Notes: generated from the sequence alone by a model not told the origin. DNA of 64,000 nucleotides from RGIG9379 sp031553005 (GCA_031553005.1 JAVBMA010000001.1:40530-104529); one strand, 5' to 3'. Shown: positions 1-9,196, counted from the stretch's first letter. Numbers and translations are program-made.

Positions 1-1008
1 TTCCGGAAAACTCGTTTGTGTCGGATTCCAACCAAGGAGCGTTTTTGCTTTTGTAGGATCACCAAGTAATTGATCTACTTCTGCGGGACGGAAATACTTC
101 GGATCGACTTCCACCAAGATTTTTCCGGTATCTGCATTTATTCCTTTTTCATCTACTCCGGTACCTTCCCAGCGCAAAGTAATCCCGGCTTCCTTGAATG
201 CCAAAGTACAAAATTCACGTACGGTGTGATATTCTCCGGTTGCAATTACAAAATCCTCGGGCACAGGGTGCTGTAGCATCATCCACATGCACTCCACATA
301 ATCTTTGGCATATCCCCAATCGCGTAGGGAGTCCATATTACCCAGATATAATTTATCTTGCAGATTTTGGGCTATGCGGGCTGCTGCCAATGTAATTTTA
401 CGGGTTACAAACGTTTCTCCGCGGCGCTCGCTTTCATGGTTGAACAGGATGCCATTCACGGCATACATCCCATAACTTTCGCGGTAGTTTTTTGTGATCC
501 AAAATCCATATTGCTTTGCAACGCCATAAGGAGAACGCGGATAAAATGGGGTTGTTTCTTTTTGAGGAACTTCTTGTACGGCTCCATATAATTCAGAAGT
601 GGAAGCCTGATAAATCCGGGTTTTCTTTTCCAATCCTAAAATACGAACAGCTTCCAACATCCGCAATATTCCTATGGCATCGACCTCGGCAGTATACTCC
701 GGGACATCAAAACTTACCTTAACATGGCTTTGGGCCGCCAAATTATAAATCTCATCGGGCTGAATCTGCTGAATAATACGAATAAGCGAACTGGAGTCGG
801 TCATATCTCCATAATGCAAGTTTATCGAACGGTTTTTCTTCATATCCCTGACCCATTCATCCAGATACAAATGTTCGATACGCCCTGTATTGAAAGAAGA
901 AGAACGGCGTAAAATGCCATGCACTTCATAACCTTTTCCGATCAAAAATTCAGCTAAAAAAGAACCGTCTTGTCCTGTTATTCCGGAAATCAATGCTATT
1001 TTTTTCAT
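1..1008 (-). CDS. gmd: GDP-mannose 4,6-dehydratase, C-terminus cut by window edge
   Basis: Converts GDP-mannose to GDP-4-keto-6-deoxymannose, the branch point to GDP-fucose, colitose and related 6-deoxyhexoses for surface polysaccharides; cytoplasmic SDR enzyme. I translated 336 codons from the ATG at 1006-1008 with no stop before the window edge. Visible are the NADP-binding GITGQDGS (residues 9-16), the RRSSSFNTGRIEHLY segment typical of GMD, the STSELYG stretch with the catalytic Thr/Ser-Glu, and YGVAK with the catalytic Tyr and Lys. The family is about 350-370 residues, so only the last few tens are missing. It follows ugd with an 84-bp gap and is the last visible gene of the capsule operon. 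Confidence 0.93.
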   Translation of the reverse strand, partial: MKKIALISGITGQDGSFLAEFLIGKGYEVHGILRRSSSFNTGRIEHLYLDEWVRDMKKNRSINLHYGDMTDSSSLIRIIQQIQPDEIYNLAAQSHVKVSFDVPEYTAEVDAIGILRMLEAVRILGLEKKTRIYQASTSELYGAVQEVPQKETTPFYPRSPYGVAKQYGFWITKNYRESYGMYAVNGILFNHESERRGETFVTRKITLAAARIAQNLQDKLYLGNMDSLRDWGYAKDYVECMWMMLQHPVPEDFVIATGEYHTVREFCTLAFKEAGITLRWEGTGVDEKGINADTGKILVEVDPKYFRPAEVDQLLGDPTKAKTLLGWNPTQTSFPE

Positions 1009-1092
1009 ATGTAACGTTTATAGTTAGTAAACAAATGACTAATACTTCCTAACGTCTTTCCCAACTTTCAGCTTTCAATTTTCAGTTTTAAC

Positions 1093-2406
1093 TTATTTCC
1101 CAATGCAATAGTAATCAAAGCCTAATCCCCGAAGTTCTTCGGGATCATAAATATTACGTCCGTCAATTAATAAATGCTTGTTCATCGATTTCTGAAGAAC
1201 ACCCCAACTCGGCAACCTGAATTGTTTCCATTCGGTCAACAACAACAAAGCGTCTGCATTTAAAACCGCATCATACATATCCGTACTATATTGCACTCTA
1301 TCCCCCACTCGTCTTTTACTCTCATCCATTGCAATAGGGTCATACACTTTCACTTTACAGCCTGCATTTAAAAGTAGATCAATAGTAACCAGTGAAGTAG
1401 CCTCGCGCATATCGTCTGTTTCGGGCTTAAACGCCAGCCCCCATATCGCAATGGTCTTCCCTTTCAGATTACCATCGTAATATTTATTCAACTTATTAAA
1501 CACCAATGTTTTTTGAGCATCATTCACATCTTCTACAGCTTTCAATACGCGCATATCATAACCATTCTTCTCGGCTGTTTTTATAAGGGCTTTTACATCC
1601 TTCGGGAAACAGGAACCTCCATATCCGCATCCCGGGTAAAGAAATTTACTACCGATACGACTATCCGAACCAATCCCTTTCCTTACCATATTCACATCGG
1701 CTCCCACCAACTCGCACAGATTGGCTATATCGTTCATAAAACTGATACGGGTTGCAAGCATCGCATTTGCAGCATATTTAATCATTTCCGCAGAAGGAAT
1801 ATCAGTAAAGATAACACGGAAATTATTTAATAAAAAGGGGCGGTACAATTTGGTCATGAGCTCCTTTGCCTTCTCCGACTCAACTCCTACAACTACACGG
1901 TCGGGACTCATAAAGTCTTTTATTGCAGCTCCTTCTTTCAAAAACTCCGGATTAGAGGCAACATCGAACGGAATATCAACATTCCTTTTATCCAATTCTT
2001 CCCGAATGGCTTCTTTTACTTTTTTTGCCGTACCAACCGGAACCGTACTCTTGGTGACTAAAACCAAATATTTATTCATGTTTCGCCCGATGGTACGAGC
2101 CACTTCCAATACATATTTGAGATCAGCAGAGCCATCCTCATCAGGGGGAGTTCCTACTGCACTAAAAACAATCTCCACCTCATTCAGGCAAGTGGTTATG
2201 TCTGTAGTAAAATGCAAGCGACCTTCTTTGTGGTTCCGCAACACCATTTCGTCCAGTCCCGGCTCATAAATGGGCATTACTCCTTGTAACAGACCCTCGA
2301 TTTTTTTCTTATCGACATCAACGCATGTCACATTTACTCCCATTTCAGCGAAACAGGCTCCAGAAACCAAACCGACATAACCGGTACCTATTATTGCGAT
2401 ATTCAT
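1093..2406 (-). CDS. ugd: UDP-glucose 6-dehydrogenase
   Basis: Oxidises UDP-glucose (or a related UDP-sugar) twice with NAD to give UDP-glucuronate for capsule synthesis. At 437 residues it has the normal family length. The N-terminus carries the Rossmann motif GTGYVG (residues 7-12); STVPVGTA, NPEFLKEGAA and the catalytic-cysteine motif GYGGSCFPKD are all present. The C-terminal UDP-binding domain contains AIWGLAFKPETDDMREA. A perfect 14-bp hairpin at 2467-2503 lies between it and the upstream glycosyltransferase, so ugd and gmd may be partly uncoupled from the rest of the operon. A related nucleotide-sugar dehydrogenase such as UDP-ManNAc dehydrogenase is possible, but the motif spacing fits UGD better. 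Confidence 0.92.
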   Translation of the reverse strand: MNIAIIGTGYVGLVSGACFAEMGVNVTCVDVDKKKIEGLLQGVMPIYEPGLDEMVLRNHKEGRLHFTTDITTCLNEVEIVFSAVGTPPDEDGSADLKYVLEVARTIGRNMNKYLVLVTKSTVPVGTAKKVKEAIREELDKRNVDIPFDVASNPEFLKEGAAIKDFMSPDRVVVGVESEKAKELMTKLYRPFLLNNFRVIFTDIPSAEMIKYAANAMLATRISFMNDIANLCELVGADVNMVRKGIGSDSRIGSKFLYPGCGYGGSCFPKDVKALIKTAEKNGYDMRVLKAVEDVNDAQKTLVFNKLNKYYDGNLKGKTIAIWGLAFKPETDDMREATSLVTIDLLLNAGCKVKVYDPIAMDESKRRVGDRVQYSTDMYDAVLNADALLLLTEWKQFRLPSWGVLQKSMNKHLLIDGRNIYDPEELRGLGFDYYCIGK

Positions 2407-2466
2407 CTGTTGATTTTTGTATATTGTTTTTATCTAATTTTCCTTTGATAAACCAAGAAAGATATG

Positions 2467-2503
2467 CAATCAAAATTTGTTCTTCTACCACAAATTTTGA
2501 TTG
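2467..2503 (-). terminator. Perfect 14-bp hairpin between GT4 gene and ugd
   Basis: The arms at 2467-2480 (CAATCAAAATTTGT) and 2490-2503 are perfect inverse complements with a 9-nt loop. On the minus strand the hairpin is followed by a T-rich but not uninterrupted stretch. It could be a weak terminator or a transcript-stabilising element between the glycosyltransferase gene and ugd/gmd. Confidence 0.45.
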
Positions 2504-2554
2504 TATATTTCCTACAAAAACTTATCTTTTCCGTATAAAATTTTTAACTCAAAG

Positions 2555-3685
2555 TTATGTATTCCGATTCAAAATTTCTATAAAATACGCTTCATGCTCA
2601 TCTATCAACTTTCCCCACGAATATTCATTTTTTATTCGGCGTAAATTATTTGTAATAAAAGTCTCTTTATTTTCTTCTATTTCAATATCTATCTCACTTA
2701 AAATTTGCTCAATATCTTTAGAAGAAGAAAAATACAAAGCCTCGTCATATAGTACAGTTTTATTAAACACATTATTATTCGCTACAATAAAACAATTCGA
2801 AGCCATTGCTTCCAATAACGAAGGGTTCGTGCCACCCACACTATGCCCGTGAAAATAGGCAGACGAAAAATATCGTAGCGAATTTATCTTATCAAAATCA
2901 TAAATACCTCCTACAAAACGAACTGATTTTTCGGAACTATATGTTTGTAACAAGTATTTACCATGAGGAGTATTAGTTTTCCCTACAATTATTAATGGTT
3001 TTTGTCTTTTTTGATTTGAGGCAAGATAGCCTTGTATTACCATTTCAATGTTATTCTCCGGCTCTAAACGCGCTATAACAAGAAAATAATTGTATGGTTT
3101 TAGAACATATTCGTTTAAAATATTTTCATCGTAGTTATCGTGAATATTAGCACCGTAAGCCAAAAACTTACTTTCTTTCCCATATTTTTCTTTGTAATAA
3201 TCATGGATTCCCATATTATCAGCAATAAGATAATGGCTATGTTTTACAGTTTTGCGTTCTTCCCAAAATACAAATTTTTGTACAAACTTATTGAATTTCG
3301 TTCTTTTATATTCCAATCCATCCATATTTGTAATAAAAACAGGACATTTGATTTTTTTTACATTAAACCAAATATAAGCGGGCACAATACTTGTATATCC
3401 GGCTTCATAAATAATATCAAATCTTTCCTTTTTCAGGGCATCTCGCAAAGAAAGGAAGTCGTAAAAAAAACTTCCAACAGAACTTCCCATCCAATTTTCA
3501 GGACTATAAATGTGTTTTATTCTCACTCCTTTGTAGCTATCTTCTTTATAAGGATGAAAATGAGGAGAATAAACAGTAACATCATGTCCTTTCTCTACCA
3601 ATCCGACTGAAATATATTCAGCAAATTGCTCAAATCCACCGTAATTATTGGGAATACCACGAGTACTTATAAATGCTATTTTCAT
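2555..3685 (-). CDS. Glycosyltransferase family 4 protein, DUF1972/WchF type
   Basis: Cytoplasmic or membrane-associated GT-B glycosyltransferase, 376 residues, presumed to add one sugar to the lipid-linked repeat unit. The N-terminus STRGIPNNYGGFEQFAEYI is the hallmark of the DUF1972 group (rhamnosyl- or glucosyltransferases such as WchF/Cps2T). The C-terminal half has the GT4 nucleotide-sugar region: VIARLEPENN, VGGIYD, and HSVGGTNPSLLEAMA with the conserved Glu. Its start overlaps the stop of the upstream capsule gene by 4 bp, so the two are translationally coupled. The donor and linkage cannot be told from sequence; a deoxyhexose donor would fit the nearby gmd. Confidence 0.82.
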   Translation of the reverse strand: MKIAFISTRGIPNNYGGFEQFAEYISVGLVEKGHDVTVYSPHFHPYKEDSYKGVRIKHIYSPENWMGSSVGSFFYDFLSLRDALKKERFDIIYEAGYTSIVPAYIWFNVKKIKCPVFITNMDGLEYKRTKFNKFVQKFVFWEERKTVKHSHYLIADNMGIHDYYKEKYGKESKFLAYGANIHDNYDENILNEYVLKPYNYFLVIARLEPENNIEMVIQGYLASNQKRQKPLIIVGKTNTPHGKYLLQTYSSEKSVRFVGGIYDFDKINSLRYFSSAYFHGHSVGGTNPSLLEAMASNCFIVANNNVFNKTVLYDEALYFSSSKDIEQILSEIDIEIEENKETFITNNLRRIKNEYSWGKLIDEHEAYFIEILNRNT

Positions 3686-4653
3686 TGTGCTAACATTTCA
3701 TTCCGATTGATAATAAAATCATAATAAGTCCCTTTCTTGCTCATCAGTTGTTGATCATTTTTATAGCTAAGCTTATGGAAGCTAGTCATCTGTTTCATTG
3801 CGTTAAATTTTCGAGGATCATAAGATTCAAACATTTCTAACAAAAGGATATGTGGAATAGAGTTGCAAAATTTAACTATTTTATCTCTCTCTTCGGGATA
3901 TTTATCACAAACAATACATATAAACATATGCAATAAAAAATAATCTATCATCGAATTATTTCTTAACCAATATTCATATAAAAGTTCTCTTGTTATTAAT
4001 AATACTTTATTATTTGTAGAAGATGAAATAAACCAACTGGATATATTAAGGCTACTTCCATTACTTCCCGGCTTCAATTTTTGGTAAAAGAATAATTCCG
4101 AATTAAACATATAATCAGGAATATCACCACCTGTGCAAAATACTGTTGCATCAATCCATGTTCCACCATGTTTTATCAACAATTCAAGTCTTAATAAATC
4201 CGAAAAGTGTGTATTGGTAATTATTCCTTTTTTCCATTTTCTTGTAATATGCTCAGGAAAATCCACATACTGAAAAATATTATCCAATGTAAGCAGGATT
4301 ATTTCTTTATCCGTCAAGTTTTTTTGTAGAGACTCATAACAACGCTGCACGAGTGCCGGTGCGCTCTCAATGCCTTGAAACCAACAAAACCACACTTTGT
4401 TCGACTGAACCTTATGATATGAATCGTAGTTAACTTTATCGCATCTATCTAAAACATATTTATATTTTTTTCTTAATTTTCCCTGTACTTTAAATTGTAC
4501 CGAAAGCCTTATTATTTCTAATGACTTTTTAGACAAGCCAAGAATTAACATTTGAATTATCGCAAAACAAAAAAAACCTACTTTCCAGTAATTCCGTAAA
4601 ACTTCGCCTCCATTTATTTTTTTATAAAGTTTTCTAATTTCTTTTATATTCAT
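3682..4653 (-). CDS. Capsular polysaccharide synthesis protein (Caps_synth / GT32-like)
   Basis: 323 residues. The centre has KVWFCWFQGIESAPALVQ followed by LLRLELLIKHGGTWIDATVF, the DxD-like GGTWID signature of the capsular polysaccharide synthesis family related to GT32 (Och1-like) glycosyltransferases. Family members are putative GT-A sugar transferases in capsule clusters. The first 40 residues include a hydrophobic stretch (VGFFCFAIIQMLILGL) that may anchor it in the membrane. It overlaps the downstream GT4 start by 4 bp and lies 11 bp after the LicD gene. Acceptor and donor are unknown. Confidence 0.78.
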   Translation of the reverse strand: MNIKEIRKLYKKINGGEVLRNYWKVGFFCFAIIQMLILGLSKKSLEIIRLSVQFKVQGKLRKKYKYVLDRCDKVNYDSYHKVQSNKVWFCWFQGIESAPALVQRCYESLQKNLTDKEIILLTLDNIFQYVDFPEHITRKWKKGIITNTHFSDLLRLELLIKHGGTWIDATVFCTGGDIPDYMFNSELFFYQKLKPGSNGSSLNISSWFISSSTNNKVLLITRELLYEYWLRNNSMIDYFLLHMFICIVCDKYPEERDKIVKFCNSIPHILLLEMFESYDPRKFNAMKQMTSFHKLSYKNDQQLMSKKGTYYDFIINRNEMLAQ

Positions 4654-4664
4654 TTATCCTGTCT

Positions 4665-5501
4665 TTATTTCATATAATAGGAATAATCTTTCTCGAAATC
4701 AACAAGACTACCATGAGCCGGATACAGATCTAAAGTTTTCTGATCTGGCATTTCGAACCATTGGGGGCCAAATCTTACCGTAAGATAATCTTCTACTCTT
4801 TCCATTACAGGAAGTTTTGTATCTTCAAAATCAACATATCTGGGAGCTCCTAAATATGCTCTGGGGAATGATGTAAATTTGAACCTTGCTCTACCAAAAA
4901 AATGTCCGACATATTCTGTATCTTTATTTTCGTATTTTCTAACATACGAATGAATTAACAAGCGTGTAAATCTATTCACAACTAATCTGCTTGCAACCAT
5001 CAAGCATTTCTTCTTAATATTATGAGGAGGATATGAGGCTCTTTCCAACGCATTAACCTTAAGAAGCATAGCTGCACAATATTGAATATATCTTCTAAAT
5101 TTATTTTTTGGTGTTGCATAAAGACACATTAGATCCATAAAAAGCCCGTGATGCTGCTTTTTATTATTTCTCCATTGGTCATTTATATAAGTAGTATTAT
5201 TAACACAAATTTGACTAAGAAATAGAGGAAATGCCTTTGTATTTTCTCTCTGTAAAAAATATTTTTCTTTATCCGGATTTTTAGATTCAAACAAATTTAA
5301 TAACCTATGATAATTTTCATATGTTAAAAAGACATCTATATCATCGTCCCATGGGATAAATCCTTTGTGCCGCATTGCCCCTAAAGCACTTCCCCCCATC
5401 AGATAATAAGTAATTTTATTTTCTTTACAAAAAGAATCAAAATCTTTTATTATGAATAATAATTGATTTTGTATCTCTTTTACAGAATATTTTTTTTGCA
5501 T
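4665..5501 (-). CDS. LicD family phosphotransferase
   Basis: 278 residues. LicD proteins transfer a phosphoryl-alcohol (phosphocholine, glycerol phosphate, ribitol phosphate) from a CDP carrier to a sugar hydroxyl. The diagnostic block YLMGGSALGAMRHKGFIPWD followed by DDIDVF (residues about 32-57) holds the metal-binding acidic residues of the nucleotidyltransferase-like fold. A TagD-like cytidylyltransferase gene lies two genes upstream (6255-6665), which suggests that this pair makes and attaches one phospho-alcohol, possibly phosphoglycerol. That pairing is inference from context. Confidence 0.85.
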   Translation of the reverse strand: MQKKYSVKEIQNQLLFIIKDFDSFCKENKITYYLMGGSALGAMRHKGFIPWDDDIDVFLTYENYHRLLNLFESKNPDKEKYFLQRENTKAFPLFLSQICVNNTTYINDQWRNNKKQHHGLFMDLMCLYATPKNKFRRYIQYCAAMLLKVNALERASYPPHNIKKKCLMVASRLVVNRFTRLLIHSYVRKYENKDTEYVGHFFGRARFKFTSFPRAYLGAPRYVDFEDTKLPVMERVEDYLTVRFGPQWFEMPDQKTLDLYPAHGSLVDFEKDYSYYMK

Positions 5502-5607
5502 GATTTTTATAAAAAATAGACTTTAAATTCAAGAAGATTTTTAATTACCGATAATCAATCACCTGAAAAATCAACCAATAATAAACTCTAATAGATTTAC
5601 AGATATT

Positions 5608-6186
5608 TTAAATATACAGGTTTGTATGCTTTTCTCCTTCATAATTGATTATTTCGGCAGGTATTCCACCGACAGTAGCGTTATTTGGCACATCTCTCAC
5701 AACCACCGCATTAGCGCCTATCATCACATTATTTCCTATTTTTACATTTCCTATAACTTTTGCACCAGCCGATATTACCACGTTATTCCCAATTTCAGGT
5801 AAACCTAATTTTCCACGGACTCTTCCTATAGTTACTCCGTTAAATATAGTGCAATTAGCTCCAATTTTTGTTTCAGGATTTATTACAATATCAAATGGGT
5901 GCATAATTCGCAAACCTTTATCTATTTTTGTTTCTATAGGTAATTGTATCCCTCTTTTTCGAGTATAACAGATGTGTGCCCAGTATAATATAACATAAAA
6001 TGGATAACTTGATTTACTTCTCTTTTCTTTAATTTTACTACATATTCTGTAAATAAAAATTGCACGAAATCCTAAATCCACAAACAAAAGATATAAAAAA
6101 TATAGATATTTTAAAAAAAAGCCACTATAACACGCATATTTACTATACCGTAACAGGTCTGATTTTATTACTGATTTCAACTTCAT
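5608..6186 (-). CDS. Serine acetyltransferase-like hexapeptide O-acetyltransferase
   Basis: 192 residues. The C-terminal half is a left-handed beta-helix of hexapeptide repeats (INPETKIGANCTIFNGVTIG, then VVISAGAKVIGNVKIGNNVM) ending in the CysE-like VPNNATVGGIPAEII. The histidine of the MHPFDIVI segment is at the position of the CysE catalytic region. The N-terminal 80 residues are helical and hydrophobic, as in capsule-locus members of the family. In this setting it most likely O-acetylates a sugar of the repeat unit using acetyl-CoA rather than serving cysteine synthesis. Confidence 0.8.
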   Translation of the reverse strand: MKLKSVIKSDLLRYSKYACYSGFFLKYLYFLYLLFVDLGFRAIFIYRICSKIKEKRSKSSYPFYVILYWAHICYTRKRGIQLPIETKIDKGLRIMHPFDIVINPETKIGANCTIFNGVTIGRVRGKLGLPEIGNNVVISAGAKVIGNVKIGNNVMIGANAVVVRDVPNNATVGGIPAEIINYEGEKHTNLYI

Positions 6187-6254
6187 TTAAATTCAATTTG
6201 TTGCGTTACGGTTTTTGTCAATATAGTTCAACTTAATCAACACGACCTAAAATA

Positions 6255-6665
6255 TTAAAAGTTTTTAACAATCTCCGCTAATTGAGTTGAAGAAATGCCA
6301 TCTGTATATGGCAAATAAATAATTTGTACTCCGAATGGGGCAAATTGTTTTTCAAATTCAATCCATTGAGGAGTTCCTTTCCAATCGGAACCAACAAACA
6401 TCTTATGGAATTTATGAGTTTCCCAAGCTTCAAATTTGTCTTTGTTAGATTGAGGTACTACTTTGTCAACATATTTAATAGATTCAACAATAGCACATCT
6501 TTCCTGAAAAGGAATAATTGGCGTTTTATTTTTTTCTTGTCTTACCAATTCGTCCGTACTTACTCCAACTATCAAAAAATCGCACAACTCTTTGCTTTTA
6601 CGAAGAATATTAAGATGACCAATATGAAACATATCATAAACACCGGTTGTATAACCTACCAACAT
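6255..6665 (-). CDS. Glycerol-3-phosphate cytidylyltransferase-like protein (TagD family)
   Basis: 136 residues, the length of TagD. It has GVYDMFHIGHLNIL with the HxGH nucleotide-binding motif, VGVSTDELV, and the C-terminal TDGISSTQL, equivalent to the RTEGIST signature of TagD/ECT enzymes. The expected reaction is CTP + glycerol 3-phosphate (or another phospho-alcohol) to CDP-alcohol + PPi. The likely consumer is the LicD protein encoded two genes downstream. The gene starts 19 bp beyond a 133-bp inverted-repeat element (6684-6816), which may influence its expression. Confidence 0.85.
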   Translation of the reverse strand: MLVGYTTGVYDMFHIGHLNILRKSKELCDFLIVGVSTDELVRQEKNKTPIIPFQERCAIVESIKYVDKVVPQSNKDKFEAWETHKFHKMFVGSDWKGTPQWIEFEKQFAPFGVQIIYLPYTDGISSTQLAEIVKNF

Positions 6666-6683
6666 GCTCTTTTTATTTTAAAT

Positions 6684-6816
6684 GCTTATTTGCAATATTG
6701 CCACTAATGAAAAATAGTAAATACAAAGAAAATAAAAAACAAATACTACTTCGTCTTCCTTAGGTCTTTGTGTTTATAAAATGATGTTGGAATCAGTGGT
6801 AATATTGCAAATAAGC
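6684..6816. repeat. 133-bp element with 22-bp terminal inverted repeats
   Basis: Arms at 6684-6705 and 6795-6816 are 22-nt inverse complements with a single mismatch (core GCTTATTTGCAATATT), separated by 89 bp. The element fills the gap between a GT2 gene and the tagD-like gene. I found no perfect TAnnTTTG promoter in either orientation of the inner segment. It may be a MITE-like insertion, an invertible segment, or a long-range hairpin. Confidence 0.7.
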
Positions 6817-6872
6817 GTATTATTTTATTATGGGTTCTTACTTTTTAAAGTTTATTATTATCGCAACTATCT

Positions 6873-7907
6873 CTATCTGTTTCTCAATTTCAATAAGATA
6901 TACAACAAATCAACTAGTTTATATTTAATAATAAAAATATATACTTTTTTCTGAAACGGCAGTCGTTTCGTGCTATAGTCGTTTTTCAAAAAAGCCAATA
7001 AAGGATCATTACATTCTATTTTCAATCTATTGCGAAGCGTAAAATAAGGAATATCTTTTCGGGCAACCTCTCCATGAAAAATTACTTTTTGCAATCTCAA
7101 CAATTGACCATAATAATATTCTTTATAAAAATCAAAAGTATAATAGTTATTTAAAAAGGATTTTAAATTATTCATTGTCGATTTAAACCTTTGATAGTTT
7201 ACCTCAGAATATGATGTTGATGTAGAATTTTCTCGATAATAATAATAATATAATGCATCATTGAGCCAACCAACTCTGCTTGCACCTCTCAAATATCTTA
7301 CAAAAAAAGAAATTTCTTCCGATGCCATTTCTCTTTCAGAAATAAAAGACACTTTCCATTCATGTATCAATTCTGCAGAAAAAATAACCTTGCAAGTTGA
7401 AAGTCCACATTTAATTTTACCAACACACTCTTCGCCTCCTATAATACGCATAAGAAAATCATCTACTTCTTGTCTGCCGATAAAAATTTTATCCTCATTA
7501 AATTCTGCGATTGGTTGAGTTTTACCCGACGAATAATATTTTTGAAAACGACAAAAACAAGTATCTAATTTATTTTTTTCAGCATAATTGACTAATTTTT
7601 CATACATTGTCACATCTACAAAGTCGTCAGAATCAACAAAAGCAATATATTGTCCTGTTGCAATTTTCAGCCCTGTATTTCGAGCAATGCCTTGTCCCTC
7701 ATTTTTTTTATGAATTACTTTTACTCGAATATCCAGACGTGCATATTCATCGCACATGGCAGGGCAATTATCCGGAGATTCATCATCAACCAAAATAATT
7801 TCAATATCTTTTAACGTTTGATTCAATAATGAATCCATACAACGTGTAAAATATTTTTCTACATTATATATTGGGACGATAATACTTACTTTTGGTTGTG
7901 TCGTCAT
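6873..7907 (-). CDS. Glycosyltransferase family 2 protein
   Basis: 344 residues with an N-terminal GT-A domain: VSIIVPIYNVEKYFTRCMDS, EIILVDDESPDNC, GIARNTGLKIATGQYIAFVD and the metal-binding DSDD. The C-terminal 150 residues are variable, rich in Tyr and basic residues, and have no recognisable domain; they probably contact acceptor or membrane. It lies 176 bp after the upstream pyruvyl-transferase-family gene; that gap contains an imperfect inverted repeat. Donor sugar unknown. Confidence 0.88.
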   Translation of the reverse strand: MTTQPKVSIIVPIYNVEKYFTRCMDSLLNQTLKDIEIILVDDESPDNCPAMCDEYARLDIRVKVIHKKNEGQGIARNTGLKIATGQYIAFVDSDDFVDVTMYEKLVNYAEKNKLDTCFCRFQKYYSSGKTQPIAEFNEDKIFIGRQEVDDFLMRIIGGEECVGKIKCGLSTCKVIFSAELIHEWKVSFISEREMASEEISFFVRYLRGASRVGWLNDALYYYYYRENSTSTSYSEVNYQRFKSTMNNLKSFLNNYYTFDFYKEYYYGQLLRLQKVIFHGEVARKDIPYFTLRNRLKIECNDPLLAFLKNDYSTKRLPFQKKVYIFIIKYKLVDLLYILLKLRNR

Positions 7908-7927
7908 AAACCTTTTTAATTAGTTAA

Positions 7928-7996
7928 GAATTGAAAGATGAAAGTGGGTGAAAATTTCATTCACATATTCAACTCTCAACTTTCACTTTTCAATTC
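7928..7996. repeat. Imperfect inverted repeat in capsule operon
   Basis: An 18-nt arm at 7928-7945 (GAATTGAAAGATGAAAGT) pairs with 7979-7996 with two mismatches. It lies in the 176-bp gap between two capsule genes. The words AACTTTCA and CTTTCAATT also occur in the ugd-gmd gap near 1060-1085, so this is probably one of the dispersed palindromic intergenic repeats of this genome. Confidence 0.5.
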
Positions 7997-8083
7997 CAAA
8001 ATGAGGAACAAGCCTTATAGAAGATATGGCTAAAAATAAATATTTAATGCTTTGTTTCACTTGTTTGTTCTTTCTCTTTTTCG

Positions 8084-9196
8084 TCAATTAATCGCCCTTC
8101 GCAGATATGCGATTGATTTCTCGCGTTCGATATCTAAAATTTGATTAACGGCATTATAATCAATCACTTTTAAGTTTAAAATATCACTATTGGTATTCGC
8201 AATGATTCTATCTTTTAAATCTACCAATGAGAGTAAGCTATCTACTCTGCTGTTAAACTGAGCAGGCGCAACGGATACAAACTCCTTATTAAAATTTACC
8301 GAAAATGCAGTACCATGAAAAGAACTCACTACAGTAAAATCGGCTTGCGCAAAAAGGGAGAGAAACAGCTCCGGTGTGGAACGAGTGAAACATCTATCGG
8401 CAAAATTCATCTGGTTACGAATTTTCCCCTGATACGAAACAGAATAAATTGCCAAGTTTTTTTCTTTTGCTATTTGCTTTGCTATTTGCTTTATTAGCTC
8501 ATTTTGTTTTTTGCTTTCTACGGAATACACCAATAAATAAGGCTCTTTTTTTTTGAAACAAGAAATATCTACCAATGAGATCCAATCGTTTTTTGAAAGC
8601 AATAGAGTAGGATCTAACACCACTTCAGAGTTTTGAATACCGAGATTTTCCATAATTTGTTTTGCCTGTTTCTCCCGCACCGAAATATGCACATATTTTG
8701 CAAGTAAATCTCGAATTTCGTTTTTTTCGTTTTCTGGAAAATCCTCCATCCCGATGCTTGCAGCATAGGCAATTCGAGGCTTATCAATAGGCGCAAAATT
8801 CAAGTAATAAGAATGCTCTATACCTCTGTTGTGTTGCGAATTCCATACTTGGTCACTACCAGTGAGATAAATATCCGCCTCTGGCGGGTTATTTTTTAGT
8901 TTTTCAAAAGAAGTGTATTCTTTGGATAGGAATAAATATTTTTGGATAAACTGTTTGTTCTTTTTTCGCAATACAAGCATTTGAGAAAATTTAAAAACGA
9001 AATAATACAATGCTTTTACCACGCCGATTTTAAAATATCGCTTTATAATGCCTTGCCAAGTGTGCATAGGACGAATATAATTTACAACATTTACCTCACA
9101 ATCGTTGGCTTTGAGTATTTCCCCTAAAGCTAAGGTTTGCAAATAAGTACCAATATTAACAATATCAAATACTGTTACGAGTGCTATTTTTTTCAT
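8084..9196 (-). CDS. Polysaccharide pyruvyl transferase family protein (first of three)
   Basis: 370 residues, PF04230-type fold. It carries the motif YLTGSDQVWNS, the AASIGMEDFPE segment, HISVREKQA, VLDPTLLL and SSFHGTAFSV, the usual order for CsaB/WcaK-like proteins. The family adds pyruvate ketals from PEP to sugars, although many capsule-locus members are uncharacterised. Its ATG overlaps the stop of the Fe-S protein gene 9193-10389 by 4 bp; fusion or pairing of these two families is common in surface-polysaccharide loci, suggesting that they act together. Confidence 0.85.
   Translation of the reverse strand: MKKIALVTVFDIVNIGTYLQTLALGEILKANDCEVNVVNYIRPMHTWQGIIKRYFKIGVVKALYYFVFKFSQMLVLRKKNKQFIQKYLFLSKEYTSFEKLKNNPPEADIYLTGSDQVWNSQHNRGIEHSYYLNFAPIDKPRIAYAASIGMEDFPENEKNEIRDLLAKYVHISVREKQAKQIMENLGIQNSEVVLDPTLLLSKNDWISLVDISCFKKKEPYLLVYSVESKKQNELIKQIAKQIAKEKNLAIYSVSYQGKIRNQMNFADRCFTRSTPELFLSLFAQADFTVVSSFHGTAFSVNFNKEFVSVAPAQFNSRVDSLLSLVDLKDRIIANTNSDILNLKVIDYNAVNQILDIEREKSIAYLRRAIN

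Noticed and set aside
1721..2269. 182-aa plus-strand ORF
   Set aside because: Antisense shadow of ugd, which has complete family motifs on the minus strand.
2325..2852. 175-aa plus-strand ORF
   Set aside because: Spans a hairpin and the ends of two minus-strand genes; low-complexity Phe/Ser/Ile composition typical of a shadow.
6706..6794. Proven invertible promoter
   Set aside because: No TTG-N20-TAnnTTTG match in either orientation of the inner segment; only the inverted repeats are supported.
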